A stretch of 64,000 bases of DNA from positions 21,559 to 85,558 of the forward strand of contig NZ_AORY01000017.1 in NCBI RefSeq assembly GCF_000382485.1, given 5' to 3'. Numbering within the stretch: position 1 is the first letter of the stretch; each line of letters opens with the position of its first letter. Made by a program: the position numbers and the translations under genes. The notes under the pieces were generated by a model. That model was given only the letters and a program-made list of their open reading frames with translations, had not been told where the DNA came from and made no database searches. Shown piece after piece: positions 38,152 to 46,935 of the stretch. The stretch is from Sphingomonas sp. Mn802worker. GTDB lineage: Bacteria; Pseudomonadota; Alphaproteobacteria; Sphingomonadales; Sphingomonadaceae.

Positions 38152-40131
38152 ATGAACGACAACGACAAGCAGTCTGGCAACGGAGACGGCGGCGGCAATT
38201 CCGGCGGCCCGAACCCGTGGATGAAGAGCCTGCTGATCTGGGTAGGCATTCTGCTGGCACTCGCGGTCGTCGTGACGATGTTCGACGGGCGCACCAGCGG
38301 TGCGCAGGGCAACACGGTCGCTTATTCCACCTTCCTCGACAAGGTCGATGAAGGTACGGTCAAGACGGTCAACGTGTCGCGCGACATGATCACCGGCACC
38401 TTCTCCTCAGGTGACAAGTTCCGCACCTATCCGGTGCAGGACTCGGGCCTGATCGAGCGGCTGCGCAAGGCGGGCGTCGAGGTCGCGGGGAAGCCCGAGG
38501 AAGGGCCGTCGATCTGGATGGTGCTGCTGTATCAGTCGCTGCCGTTCCTGCTGTTCCTTGGCATCGCGTTCTTTGTCGTGCGGCAGATGCAGAAGGGCGG
38601 CGGCGCGGGCGGGGCGATGGGCTTTGGCAAGAGCCGCGCCAAGATGCTGACCGAGAAGCACGGCAAGGTGACGTTCGACGACGTCGCCGGCATCGACGAG
38701 GCGCGCGCCGAGCTGACCGAAATCGTCGAGTTCCTGAAGGATCCGACCAAGTTCGCGCGGCTGGGCGGCAAGATCCCCAAGGGTGCGCTGCTGGTCGGCT
38801 CGCCCGGCACCGGCAAGACGCTGCTCGCCCGCGCGATCGCGGGTGAGGCGGGCGTGCCGTTCTTCACCATTTCGGGCTCGGACTTCGTCGAGATGTTCGT
38901 CGGTGTGGGCGCCAGCCGCGTGCGCGACATGTTCGAGCAGGCCAAGAAGTCGGCGCCGTGCATCGTCTTCATCGACGAGATCGATGCGGTGGGGCGCCAC
39001 CGCGGTGCGGGTCTGGGCAACGGCAATGACGAGCGTGAGCAGACGCTCAACCAGCTGCTGGTCGAGATGGACGGCTTCGAGGCCAACGAGGGCATCATCA
39101 TCGTCGCGGCGACCAACCGCCCCGACGTGCTCGACCCCGCGCTGCTGCGTCCGGGCCGCTTCGATCGCCAGGTCGTCGTGCCGCGCCCCGACATCGACGG
39201 CCGCGTCAAGATCCTTGAAGTGCACATGAAGAAGGTGCCGCTGGCGCCCGACGTCGACGCGCGCGTGATCGCGCGCGGCACGCCGGGCTTCTCGGGCGCG
39301 GACCTTGCCAACCTCGTCAACGAGGCGGCGCTGATGGCGGCGCGCAAGGGCAAGCGGCTGGTCGCTTCGGCCGAGTTCGAGGAAGCCAAGGACAAGGTGA
39401 TGATGGGCGCCGAGCGGCGTTCCATGGTCATGACCGACGATGAGAAGCGGATGACCGCGTACCACGAGGCTGGCCACGCCGTGGTCGCGATGCACGAGCC
39501 CGCGTCCGATCCTATCCACAAGGCGACGATCATTCCGCGCGGACGTGCACTGGGCATGGTGATGCGCCTGCCCGAGCGCGACAGCTACAGCTACCACCGT
39601 GACAAGATGTACGCGAACCTGGCGGTGGCGATGGGCGGCCGTGTCGCCGAGGAAATCATTTTCGGTTACGACAAGGTGTCGTCGGGTGCGTCGGGCGACA
39701 TCCAATATGCGACGGGACTTGCCCGCGACATGGTCACGAAATGGGGCATGTCGGACAAGGTCGGGCCGGTCGAGTATGCGCAGCCGGAGGGCGAGAGCTT
39801 CCTCGGTTACTCGTCCTCGCAGCCGGTACGGATGTCGAACGCGACCGCGCAGCTGATCGACGACGAGATCAAGGGCATCGTCGAAGGCGGCCTGTCGCGC
39901 GCGAAGCAGGTGCTGAGCGACCATATCGATCAGCTCCATTCGCTGGCGGGTGCGTTGCTCGAATATGAGACGCTGAACGGCGAGGAGATCAAGCGGTTGA
40001 TCGCGGGCGACGACATCGGCCGTAGCGATCAGGGCTTGAAGCCGACGGCGGTGCCGAGTGCCGGTACCTCGATCCCGAAGACCAAGCGGCCGAGTGGCCC
40101 GTTCGGGAGTCCGTCGCCTGCCGGCGCGTGA
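38152..40131 (+). CDS. ftsH: ATP-dependent zinc metalloprotease FtsH
   Basis: 659 residues. Transmembrane helices at about 26-44 and 122-144 flank a periplasmic domain. The AAA module has Walker A GSPGTGKT (216-223), Walker B FIDEID (273-278) and an SRH region [17 protein letters not shown]. The zinc motif is HEAGH (438-442). The second Walker position is Ser rather than the usual Pro. It degrades membrane and short-lived proteins and is regulated by HflKC. The start ATG 38152 has AAAGGC upstream. It ends in a strong terminator. Confidence 0.96.
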   Translation: MNDNDKQSGNGDGGGNSGGPNPWMKSLLIWVGILLALAVVVTMFDGRTSGAQGNTVAYSTFLDKVDEGTVKTVNVSRDMITGTFSSGDKFRTYPVQDSGLIERLRKAGVEVAGKPEEGPSIWMVLLYQSLPFLLFLGIAFFVVRQMQKGGGAGGAMGFGKSRAKMLTEKHGKVTFDDVAGIDEARAELTEIVEFLKDPTKFARLGGKIPKGALLVGSPGTGKTLLARAIAGEAGVPFFTISGSDFVEMFVGVGASRVRDMFEQAKKSAPCIVFIDEIDAVGRHRGAGLGNGNDEREQTLNQLLVEMDGFEANEGIIIVAATNRPDVLDPALLRPGRFDRQVVVPRPDIDGRVKILEVHMKKVPLAPDVDARVIARGTPGFSGADLANLVNEAALMAARKGKRLVASAEFEEAKDKVMMGAERRSMVMTDDEKRMTAYHEAGHAVVAMHEPASDPIHKATIIPRGRALGMVMRLPERDSYSYHRDKMYANLAVAMGGRVAEEIIFGYDKVSSGASGDIQYATGLARDMVTKWGMSDKVGPVEYAQPEGESFLGYSSSQPVRMSNATAQLIDDEIKGIVEGGLSRAKQVLSDHIDQLHSLAGALLEYETLNGEEIKRLIAGDDIGRSDQGLKPTAVPSAGTSIPKTKRPSGPFGSPSPAGA

Positions 40132-40152
40132 CACGATAGAGTTATGAACCGT

Positions 40153-40194
40153 AAAGGGCCGCGGAAGGAATTACCTTCTGCGGCCCTTTCGTTT
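40153..40194 (+). terminator. Intrinsic terminator of ftsH
   Basis: A 16-bp stem (AAAGGGCCGC plus GGAAGG paired with CCTTCT plus GCGGCCCTTT, one G-U), loop AATTA, followed by CGTTT. It begins 22 bases after the stop codon. Confidence 0.88.
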
Positions 40195-40199
40195 GCTTC

Positions 40200-40642
40200 G
40201 AAACGGCGCGTATGTTTCACTTGTTCGGTGAAGCGACGCTGGTGTCTCAGCCCCCGCCATGATCCATTCGCATGATGGGACGGGACACATTATCGCAGTG
40301 GTGGGACGCCGATCGGTTGCGGGGCCACGTCGCGTAGGGCGGAAGGTGGAACGCGCGAGCTCGATCTTTCGTCTTCGGCGGATGCGCAGAGGGCATGTCT
40401 AGCCGGGCAGAAGCGTCGAGCGCGGTCGACGCCCGGAACAGGGCGAATATTAATCGCCTGAGCGATCGATGATTGGCGGAATAGGCCGCAGATATTCTGA
40501 GCGCTTGGCGGCGGAGACGCGGGAAAAGGTTTTGCCGCTAGGGGCGCCGGTGCAATAGGTGACCAGCGCTGCGAGCGAGGCGGATCGACATTGATCGCCC
40601 GAATGGCTGCCCCCCGCCCGAACGAGCGGGAGGCGCATCATC
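40200..40642. other. Gene-free spacer of about 440 bp after ftsH
   Basis: No gene with a credible start or family is seen. A minus-strand frame (40450-40857) is a shadow of the glycine-zipper gene. The only structure noted is a hairpin at 40613-40630. There is no tRNA-like cloverleaf. Confidence 0.5.
40613..40630 (-). terminator. Hairpin downstream of the glycine-zipper gene
   Basis: On the minus strand CCCGCTC, loop GTTC, GGGCGGG: a 7-bp stem with one wobble, 12 bases after the stop of the gene at 40643-40954. There is no U-tract. Confidence 0.45.
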
Positions 40643-40954
40643 TTAGCGGCAGCGACGCTTGGCGGTGATCGTACGGTCGATAGCGCGGCCGCCGAGCGCA
40701 CCTGCGGCGCCGCCGGCAACCGTGCCAAGCAGGCCGCCGCCGACTGCGTTGCCGAGCACCGCGCCGCCGACGCCGCCCGCGACCAGACCGGTCGTGCCGC
40801 TCGAGTAGCGGCAACGGCGCGCGCCGCGGTAACGACGGTGCTTGTAGCTCTTTCCATGATACTCGCGCGCCTCGGCCTTGTGCGTCGGCGCGACGACTGC
40901 CGCGGTCGGGATGGCGAGGCCGGCGGCCGCCAGCGTGAGCAGGAATTTACGCAT
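40643..40954 (-). CDS. Glycine-zipper outer-envelope protein
   Basis: 103 residues starting at 40954, with GGGAGAA upstream. A signal peptide (KFLLTLAAAGLAIPTAAV) is followed by a basic Tyr/Arg/His-rich stretch. A glycine-zipper 2TM segment (about 56-90) follows, with repeating GG and G-x3-G spacing (GLVAGGVGGAVLGNAVGGG). Two Arg-Cys pairs flank the zipper. Such proteins insert into or associate with the envelope and are often stress-induced. The specific function is unknown. Confidence 0.75.
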   Translation of the reverse strand: MRKFLLTLAAAGLAIPTAAVVAPTHKAEAREYHGKSYKHRRYRGARRCRYSSGTTGLVAGGVGGAVLGNAVGGGLLGTVAGGAAGALGGRAIDRTITAKRRCR

Positions 40955-41019
40955 GGTACAATTCTCCCTGTGAATGGTGCGTCTGGTAACGCAAACGTCC
41001 GTCACAGGTTGCGCAGGCG

Positions 41020-42117
41020 TCAGTCGGCGACCCCGAGATAGAGCAACCCGGTGAGGAACAAGGGCACGATCGCCCAGCAGATGAAGGTGGAAAGGACGAG
41101 CGTGCGGATCAGCGCGCCGCCGCGGCTGAGCGAATAGGCGCCCTTCAACTGCTTGTAGATGTGGACCATCGCGGCGGCGAGCGCGAGGATCACCACCGAC
41201 GAAGAGACACCCGCCGTCAGCAGCAGCGCGGTTACGATCGTCAGCAGCGACATGAAGGTGAGCGAATAGGTGGCGAACACCGCGTGATCGTAGAAGCCGA
41301 AACGCCGGCTGAACGGGAACAGCAGCCACAGAAACGGCAGCGACAAGGGGATCAGCGCCCAGCTGTATTTGTAGCCGCTGCTCTTCAGCTTGTAGAGCAG
41401 CAGCTTCGGGTTCTCTTTTGCATGTTGCAATTTGCCCGCCACCCAATTCTCGAAACCCGGACCGGCGGCGTTGAAGTTGCTATGCTCTGCCGCGCGGGGC
41501 AGCGCGCGTTCGGCAGCGGTGAGGTCGTTCACCGCGGTGCGCGCGTCGTTGATGCGTTTTTCCAGTTTTGCGATGCGGGCTGCATCGGGTTTCGGCGCTG
41601 CATGTTCCTCGCTTAGTTCCCGGCGCAGGTCGGGGAGATCGCGCGCGATCTTGCCGCGTTCGATGGCAACGGTCGATTGCAGGGTGGCGATGCCGCCTCC
41701 GCCCTTGAGGAAGTCCCCCTTGAAATGGAACATCGGCAGTTGCGCTAGGATCGCGAACAGCAGGAACACTGAGAATAGAAACAGCGCGATCGGTGAGACG
41801 AAGCGCGCGCGCTCACCCGCGACGTAGCGCCGCGTCAGCGCACCGGGATGGAGCACGAGCATCGGCAGCGTGCGCCATGCCTTGCCCTCGAAGTGGAAGA
41901 CGCCGTGGAGCACGTCGTGGAAGAAGGCGCCGGCGGTGCGGTGGACGTGACCGGCCTGTCCGCAGCGGTGGCAGTGGGCGTCGATCAGCGCGGTGCCGCA
42001 GTTGAGGCACAGGCCGTGTTCGAACTGACTCGCCGCCACGTGCCCGCCCGCGCGCGGCTCGACCGCGTGCGCGACGATCCCGCCGGTCACCACGTCCGCT
42101 GCCATCTCACCAACCAT
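41020..42117 (-). CDS. DUF3667 membrane protein with zinc ribbon
   Basis: 365 residues. An N-terminal zinc ribbon (CLNCGTALIDAHCHRCGQ, about 37-54) is followed by conserved FFHDVLHGVFHFEGKAWRTLPML, typical of DUF3667. Then come about five transmembrane helices with a long cytosolic or periplasmic helical insertion (about 150-230). Function is unknown. The start at 42117 has GGGGG upstream; 42171 is a weaker choice. It lies 59 bases after the P450 stop... on the other side of it in transcription order, and the two are transcribed in the same direction. Confidence 0.8.
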   Translation of the reverse strand: MVGEMAADVVTGGIVAHAVEPRAGGHVAASQFEHGLCLNCGTALIDAHCHRCGQAGHVHRTAGAFFHDVLHGVFHFEGKAWRTLPMLVLHPGALTRRYVAGERARFVSPIALFLFSVFLLFAILAQLPMFHFKGDFLKGGGGIATLQSTVAIERGKIARDLPDLRRELSEEHAAPKPDAARIAKLEKRINDARTAVNDLTAAERALPRAAEHSNFNAAGPGFENWVAGKLQHAKENPKLLLYKLKSSGYKYSWALIPLSLPFLWLLFPFSRRFGFYDHAVFATYSLTFMSLLTIVTALLLTAGVSSSVVILALAAAMVHIYKQLKGAYSLSRGGALIRTLVLSTFICWAIVPLFLTGLLYLGVAD

Positions 42118-42175
42118 GTCGAAGCCCCCGCTTGTCGCATGCGATGCTAGCCGCAAACGGCGGGGGCTCAAGCCC

Positions 42176-43414
42176 TCAATAGCGCGACAGCTCGACCGGC
42201 AGCGCGCGATAACCGTGGACGAAGCAGGCGGCGACGCGCGCGGGCTCCCCGACCACGTTCACGCGCATCCGCCTGGCCGCCATTTCCTCAAGCAGGATTG
42301 ACACCTGCAACTCGGCGAGCCGTGCGCCGACGCAGCGGTGGATGCCGTGACCGAAGGCGAGATGGCGGCGTGCGTTGGCGCGGTCGACCTGGAAGTCGTC
42401 GGCATTGTCGCCGAACACGCTCTCGTCGCGATTGGCGGAAATGTACCACATTACGACCTTGTCGCCCGCGGCGATCCGCTGTCCGGCAAGCTCGGTGTCG
42501 GCGGTGGCGGTGCGCGCCATGTGCGCGAGCGGGGTCTGCCAGCGGATGATCTCGCTGGTGGTGTTGGCGATCAGGCCCGCGTCGGCCTCCAGCTTCGCAC
42601 GCTGGTCGGGGAAGCGGTCAAGCGCGTAGACGAGGCCGCTCATCGTATTGCGCGTCGTGTCGTTGCCGCCGACGATCAGCAGGATCAGGTTTCCCATGAA
42701 CTCGTGCGCGTCCATGTGGCTCATCGCGTCCGAATGGATCATCATGCTAACGAGGTCGGGGGTCGGCTCGGCATTGAGCTTGGCGTTCCACAGACCCTGG
42801 AAATAGGCGCCCATCTCGTAGATCTTGGCCAGCCGCTGCTCGCGCAGCGCATCGTTCTTGATGATCTCGATATCGCCCGCCCAGTCGGACCATTCGGTCA
42901 GCTTGCGCCGGTCGGCCCAGGGGAAGTCGAACAGGATCGCGAGCATCTGCGTCGTCAATTCGATCGAGACGCGGTCGACCCAGTCGAACGTCTCGCCGTA
43001 GGGAAGCGCGTCGAGGATCTCGGCGGTGCGGCGGCGGATGTCGGTGGTCATCCGCACCATCTCGCTTGGGCTGAAGGCGGGGGCGACGGTGCGGCGCTGC
43101 GCGGTGTGAATCGGCCGGTCGCGCCCGATGAACATCGGCATGCGCACCTCGCTCCCTTCCGGTGCGAAGGGCGCGATGGTGAAGCCGCCGACCTCGGACG
43201 AGTAGAGGTCGGGAAGCGACTCGACCTCGACAATCGGTTTGTAGGTCGAGACCGACCAGTAAGGGCCGAATTCGGAATGCTCGACCTTGTGGACCGGTGC
43301 CTCGGCGCGCAGGCGGCGGAACGGTGCGCCCCAGGTGTCGTCGCGGTACAGCTCGGGGCGGCTGACGTCGAACGGGTCGACCGCAAATGCCGCGTCTCGC
43401 GCAAGCGTCGCCAT
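42176..43414 (-). CDS. Cytochrome P450, CYP153 family
   Basis: 412 residues, starting at 43414 with AGGAG upstream. The haem ligand is Cys361 in FGHGIHRCVG, the I-helix oxygen motif is GGNDTTRN (249-256), and the ExxR pair is Glu288-Arg291. Long stretches match what I know of CYP153 proteins (FGPYWSV, FDWVDRVSIELTT, LLIVGGNDTTRN, IIRWQTPLAHM). CYP153 enzymes hydroxylate terminal carbons of medium-chain alkanes or related hydrophobics. Ferredoxin and ferredoxin reductase genes are not adjacent. An inverted repeat lies 36 bases upstream of the start. Confidence 0.9.
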   Translation of the reverse strand: MATLARDAAFAVDPFDVSRPELYRDDTWGAPFRRLRAEAPVHKVEHSEFGPYWSVSTYKPIVEVESLPDLYSSEVGGFTIAPFAPEGSEVRMPMFIGRDRPIHTAQRRTVAPAFSPSEMVRMTTDIRRRTAEILDALPYGETFDWVDRVSIELTTQMLAILFDFPWADRRKLTEWSDWAGDIEIIKNDALREQRLAKIYEMGAYFQGLWNAKLNAEPTPDLVSMMIHSDAMSHMDAHEFMGNLILLIVGGNDTTRNTMSGLVYALDRFPDQRAKLEADAGLIANTTSEIIRWQTPLAHMARTATADTELAGQRIAAGDKVVMWYISANRDESVFGDNADDFQVDRANARRHLAFGHGIHRCVGARLAELQVSILLEEMAARRMRVNVVGEPARVAACFVHGYRALPVELSRY

Positions 43415-43450
43415 CTTCTCTCTCCTATTTGAGCCAAGAGAAAACCCAAC

Positions 43451-43465
43451 TGACACGCCTGTCAA
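43451..43465 (-). promoter_or_regulatory. Inverted repeat overlapping a -35 box upstream of CYP153
   Basis: TGACA-CGCC-TGTCA (43451-43464) is a 5-bp inverted repeat of the type bound by TetR-family repressors. On the minus strand TTGACA (43465-43460) within it is a perfect -35 hexamer; no good -10 box is visible at 16-18 spacing. Confidence 0.45.
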
Positions 43466-43476
43466 TAGCGGCGCGA

Positions 43477-44694
43477 TCAGCCGCGCGCGAAAAGCCGTTT
43501 CCACGCCGGCTTGCTGCTGGCGGACTGGAGCACCCCGCGGCGGAACAGTCGTGCGCCGACGGTGATGAAGATCGTCACCCACAACAATTGCCACGCGAGC
43601 GCCGCGGCGTGTGGCCACAGCTCGGGCCGGTTGGCGGCATGCGCTGCCATCGCGAACGGGGAGGAGAGCGGGAACAGCTCGGCCAGCGTCGCGATCCACG
43701 TGCCAGGGCGCGATGCGGCAGCACTGGAGAGCGCGAACATGCCGACCTGTACGACGGTGATCGGCAGCGACAGCATCTGGATCTCGCGCATCGTCGATGC
43801 CTGCGCGCCTACCCCTAAGAACACCGCGCCCAGCAGCAGGTAGGCGGTGGTGAAATATGCGACGAACAGGACCGCGAACCAGCCGATCCCGACCGCGGGA
43901 ACGAGCTGCGCCGCCTGCGAGGCGAGATCGGCGGGGAGGAATTGCCCGACCTGCGCGATGATCGTGCCCCAGAAAGCGACGAAGAGCACCGCGACGCCGA
44001 ACATGCCGAGCAGCTTGCCGAGGAACACCGATTCAAGCGGCACCGCGGCGGCGAGCACCTCGATCACCTTGTTGTTGCGCTCCTCCGCCATCGTGCCGAC
44101 GACCTGCCCCGAAAGGAACAAGGTCAGAAAGAAGATGCCGAAGACGGCGAAGAACGCCGCGGTCTTCTGTCCGCCGTGTGACGGGGTCGAGACGCTGACC
44201 TGTTCGAGTGTCGGCGTCGACAGCCGCGCCTCGCCGGTGGCGTGGCGGCGCAGCGCGATATCGGCGACCGCGGCGAGATAGCGTGCATCGCGGCGATTGC
44301 CCGCGGCATAGAAGATGGCGGGACGGTCAAGCGGCCCCTGCATCACCGCGGACACGTCGAAGTCGCGTCGGCGCAACTGACCGCGCGGGTCGACCGGATC
44401 GGCGACGACGACGATCGCGGGCGGGCGCGCGTCGCGCGGGAAGGTGGCGCGCAACTGCTCGTCGGCCGCGCGCACCAGCCGTGCCTCGTCGAGCGGCATG
44501 ACGAGCACCATGCGCTGCTTGTCGGACGAACCGTCGGCCGCGTTCGCGGCACCCAGCCCGCCGATCGCGCCGAACGAGCTCATGATCAGCGGCGCGAACA
44601 GGAACAGCAGGAAGATCGGCGTGAAGACGGTGGCGATGAAGTCGCGCCGCGCGATCGTCAGCGTCTGGCGGAGTTGACGTTGGAACCGGGTCAT
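43477..44694 (-). CDS. ABC-2 type transporter permease (NatB-like)
   Basis: 405 residues. A transmembrane helix near 25-45 is followed by a large extracytoplasmic loop (about 50-180) and then five or six helices. ARRDFIATVFTPIFLLF and the segment GTMAEERNNKVIEVLAAAVPL are typical of ABC-2 permeases of the NatB/YhaP type, which export sodium, drugs or other small molecules. It overlaps the ATPase gene by four bases and forms one transporter with it. The substrate is unknown. Confidence 0.88.
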   Translation of the reverse strand: MTRFQRQLRQTLTIARRDFIATVFTPIFLLFLFAPLIMSSFGAIGGLGAANAADGSSDKQRMVLVMPLDEARLVRAADEQLRATFPRDARPPAIVVVADPVDPRGQLRRRDFDVSAVMQGPLDRPAIFYAAGNRRDARYLAAVADIALRRHATGEARLSTPTLEQVSVSTPSHGGQKTAAFFAVFGIFFLTLFLSGQVVGTMAEERNNKVIEVLAAAVPLESVFLGKLLGMFGVAVLFVAFWGTIIAQVGQFLPADLASQAAQLVPAVGIGWFAVLFVAYFTTAYLLLGAVFLGVGAQASTMREIQMLSLPITVVQVGMFALSSAAASRPGTWIATLAELFPLSSPFAMAAHAANRPELWPHAAALAWQLLWVTIFITVGARLFRRGVLQSASSKPAWKRLFARG

Positions 44695-45608
44695 CGTGCG
44701 GACTCCGTCGCCTGCGCGCCGACGATGTGGACGAAGACCTCGTGCAGGCCGGGCCGCTCGATCGACAGGCCGGAGATGCCGTGACCGGCGTCAATCAGCT
44801 GCTTCAGCGTCCGTTCGATCCCGTCGGGCGGCAGCGTGAAGCGCCAGCCATCGCCGTTGCGTGTCGCATCGGCCGGGAGCGCGGCGGCGATGTCGGTGCC
44901 GGGACGATTGGGCACGTAATGAACCTGCTGCGGCAGAAGCGCGCGTGCGTCCTCGACGGTGCCCTCGAAGCGGCGCTTGCCGCCCGCGATCACGGCGAGC
45001 CGATCGCACAAACGCTGCGCGTGCGACATGATGTGGGTGGAGAACAGGATCGTCGCACCGCGATCGCGCTCGGCGACGATCAGGCGTTCCAGCCGTTCCT
45101 GATTGACGGGGTCGAGCCCGGAGAAGGGTTCGTCGAGCACGAGCACGTCGGGCTGGTGGACGACCGAGCCGAGCAGCTGGACGAGCTGCGCCATGCCCTT
45201 CGACAGCTTGCGAATCTTTTCGTCGGCGGCGTGGCCGAGCCCGGCGGCCTCGAGCATCTCGCCCGCGCGCGCGCGTCCCGTGCGCCAGTCGAGCCCGCGC
45301 AGCGCGCCCATGAACGCGATCGCCTCGCGCGCCTTCATCGCCGGGTAAAGCCCGCGCTCCTCGGGCAGATAGCCGACGTGATCGCTCGCGTCCTGCGGCT
45401 GCGCGTGGCCGAGCAGCGTGCGGCGGCCTTCGTCGGGTTCGATGATGCCTAGCAGCATCCTGAGCGTCGTGGTCTTGCCCGCGCCGTTGGGGCCGAGCAC
45501 GCCGTAGATCGCGCCCGCGGGCACCGCCAGATCGACGCCGTCGACGACGCGGCGCTCGCCGAAACGCTTGACCAATCCCTCGGCGGTGACCGCCCAATCC
45601 CCTGCCAC
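44691..45608 (-). CDS. ABC transporter ATP-binding protein (NatA-like)
   Basis: 305 residues. Walker A GPNGAGKT at 39-46, signature LSKGM (135-139) and Walker B VLVLDEP (155-161). The C-terminal 80 residues form the small domain (DUF4162) found in NatA/YhaQ-type exporters. It powers the permease encoded just downstream. The LSKGM signature is a normal variant for this subfamily. Confidence 0.92.
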   Translation of the reverse strand: MAGDWAVTAEGLVKRFGERRVVDGVDLAVPAGAIYGVLGPNGAGKTTTLRMLLGIIEPDEGRRTLLGHAQPQDASDHVGYLPEERGLYPAMKAREAIAFMGALRGLDWRTGRARAGEMLEAAGLGHAADEKIRKLSKGMAQLVQLLGSVVHQPDVLVLDEPFSGLDPVNQERLERLIVAERDRGATILFSTHIMSHAQRLCDRLAVIAGGKRRFEGTVEDARALLPQQVHYVPNRPGTDIAAALPADATRNGDGWRFTLPPDGIERTLKQLIDAGHGISGLSIERPGLHEVFVHIVGAQATESAR

Positions 45609-45691
45609 GCCATCGCCCCCGTCGTTCGCTGGCCGTGGTAGCGCGGCGATGCGTGCGCCGGAAGCGCTACTTGCCGTCTTCGCGGGTGCGG

Positions 45692-46066
45692 TTACTTGCC
45701 GCCCTCGCGCCTCGACAGCGCCGCGATGCAGCTGGCGCGGTCGATCGGGCTGCCGTCGCGCTGGCGCGCGTCGACCCAGGTGACGCGCGGGTCACCGCTG
45801 CCCTTGGGGTAGAGGTACGCGTCGAGGACGCAGATTGCGCTCTCGAACTGGAGCTTGCGCGCGGTGCCTTCGCGCACGTCGGCATCGGGGTTGCCGAACA
45901 TGCGAACGAGCGCGGCGGCGTCCTGTCCCATCACCGCAAGGTTGGCCTGCGATGGCGCGTTGCTGAGCGCGGGCGGCGGGGTGACTCCGGTCGGCCCGCA
46001 GGCTGCCAGCGCGGCAAAGGGGGCGAGCACAGCGAAGCGGGTAGGCGGGAGCAAGCGGCGGATCAT
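45692..46066 (-). CDS. Putative lipoprotein
   Basis: 124 residues. The signal RRLLPPTRFAVLAPFAALAAC ends in a lipobox, with Cys23 as the lipidation site. The middle has MFGNPDADVREGTARKLQF, a SmpA/OmlA-like small beta-alpha motif common in outer membrane lipoproteins, and two more cysteines. The start overlaps the stop of the upstream EI24 gene (ATGA), so they are coupled. A near-copy of the last codons and stop is present 25 bases downstream. Confidence 0.72.
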   Translation of the reverse strand: MIRRLLPPTRFAVLAPFAALAACGPTGVTPPPALSNAPSQANLAVMGQDAAALVRMFGNPDADVREGTARKLQFESAICVLDAYLYPKGSGDPRVTWVDARQRDGSPIDRASCIAALSRREGGK

Positions 46067-46731
46067 GGTCGCGTCCTGTGGAACAGATGGGTCGCCATCG
46101 CCGCGCCGAGCACGGGGGCGAGCAGGTTGACCAGCGGAACCACGAACAACCCCGTGCCCGCAAGCCCCAGCACGAAACGCTGCCCGCCATTCGACTTGCG
46201 CCAGTCGCGCATCGCCGCACGCGGCAGGTGCCGGCTCGCCACCATGTCGGACAGGTCGCGCCCGAGCAGCCACGCGTTGACGACGAAGAACGCCGCTGCC
46301 GTGCCGATGCCGGTGACGAGCAGCGCGATGTACACCGGCGCCATGACAAGGTTGAAGAGAAGGAAGCGCGTGGCGGAGCCTAGACCCATCTGCATGGAGC
46401 GGTGGAGTGGCAAGGCGCGGGCGCTCGCCAGCGCTTCGGGGTAATGCCTGCGTTCGACCGCCGCGACGACATCGTCGGCGAACAGGCCCACCACCAGCAC
46501 CGCGACCGCGCGGAACAGCAGCCACAGCGCGAGCAGCGTCGCAAGCGTCGCCGCCGCACCCGCAAGCATACCGTGGTAGCGCCAGCCCGCGAGCGCGCCG
46601 TCGAGCCCCCACCAGATCGCCGCACCGAGCGCGGCAAAGATGGCGAGCGTCAGCGCCAGCGACCTGGCCAGCACGCGCCGGATCGCGGGGTCGCCGAGCT
46701 GGCCGAATGAGAGCAGCAGCGCGTGGAACAT
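46063..46731 (-). CDS. EI24-domain (CysZ-like) membrane protein
   Basis: 222 residues. Six hydrophobic segments, with the CysZ/EI24 signature FALSxxxxxP-like region near LLSFGQLGDPAIRRVL and the characteristic central stretch VVGLFADDVVAAVERRHYP. E. coli CysZ imports sulfate, but the relation here is distant and sulfate transport is not established. The longer upstream frame to 47349 is a shadow. It is coupled to the downstream lipoprotein gene. Confidence 0.78.
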   Translation of the reverse strand: MFHALLLSFGQLGDPAIRRVLARSLALTLAIFAALGAAIWWGLDGALAGWRYHGMLAGAAATLATLLALWLLFRAVAVLVVGLFADDVVAAVERRHYPEALASARALPLHRSMQMGLGSATRFLLFNLVMAPVYIALLVTGIGTAAAFFVVNAWLLGRDLSDMVASRHLPRAAMRDWRKSNGGQRFVLGLAGTGLFVVPLVNLLAPVLGAAMATHLFHRTRP

Positions 46732-46935
46732 GGACGCGAGGATCGCTGCCCGTGGTGGATGCGTCAACGCTCCAATGATGGTGAAGACAGCGGAACCGGG
46801 GCGATGCAGGTGTCGAGCCTGACCCATTCGTGCCCGGCCGCGTCGCCGCATCGACGGTTGCGACCGGCCGAGCGCTTGGCTACCGCGAGCGCATCCGCGC
46901 CGGCCGATACGCCCGCGCCCTGTTGGAGCACCTTC

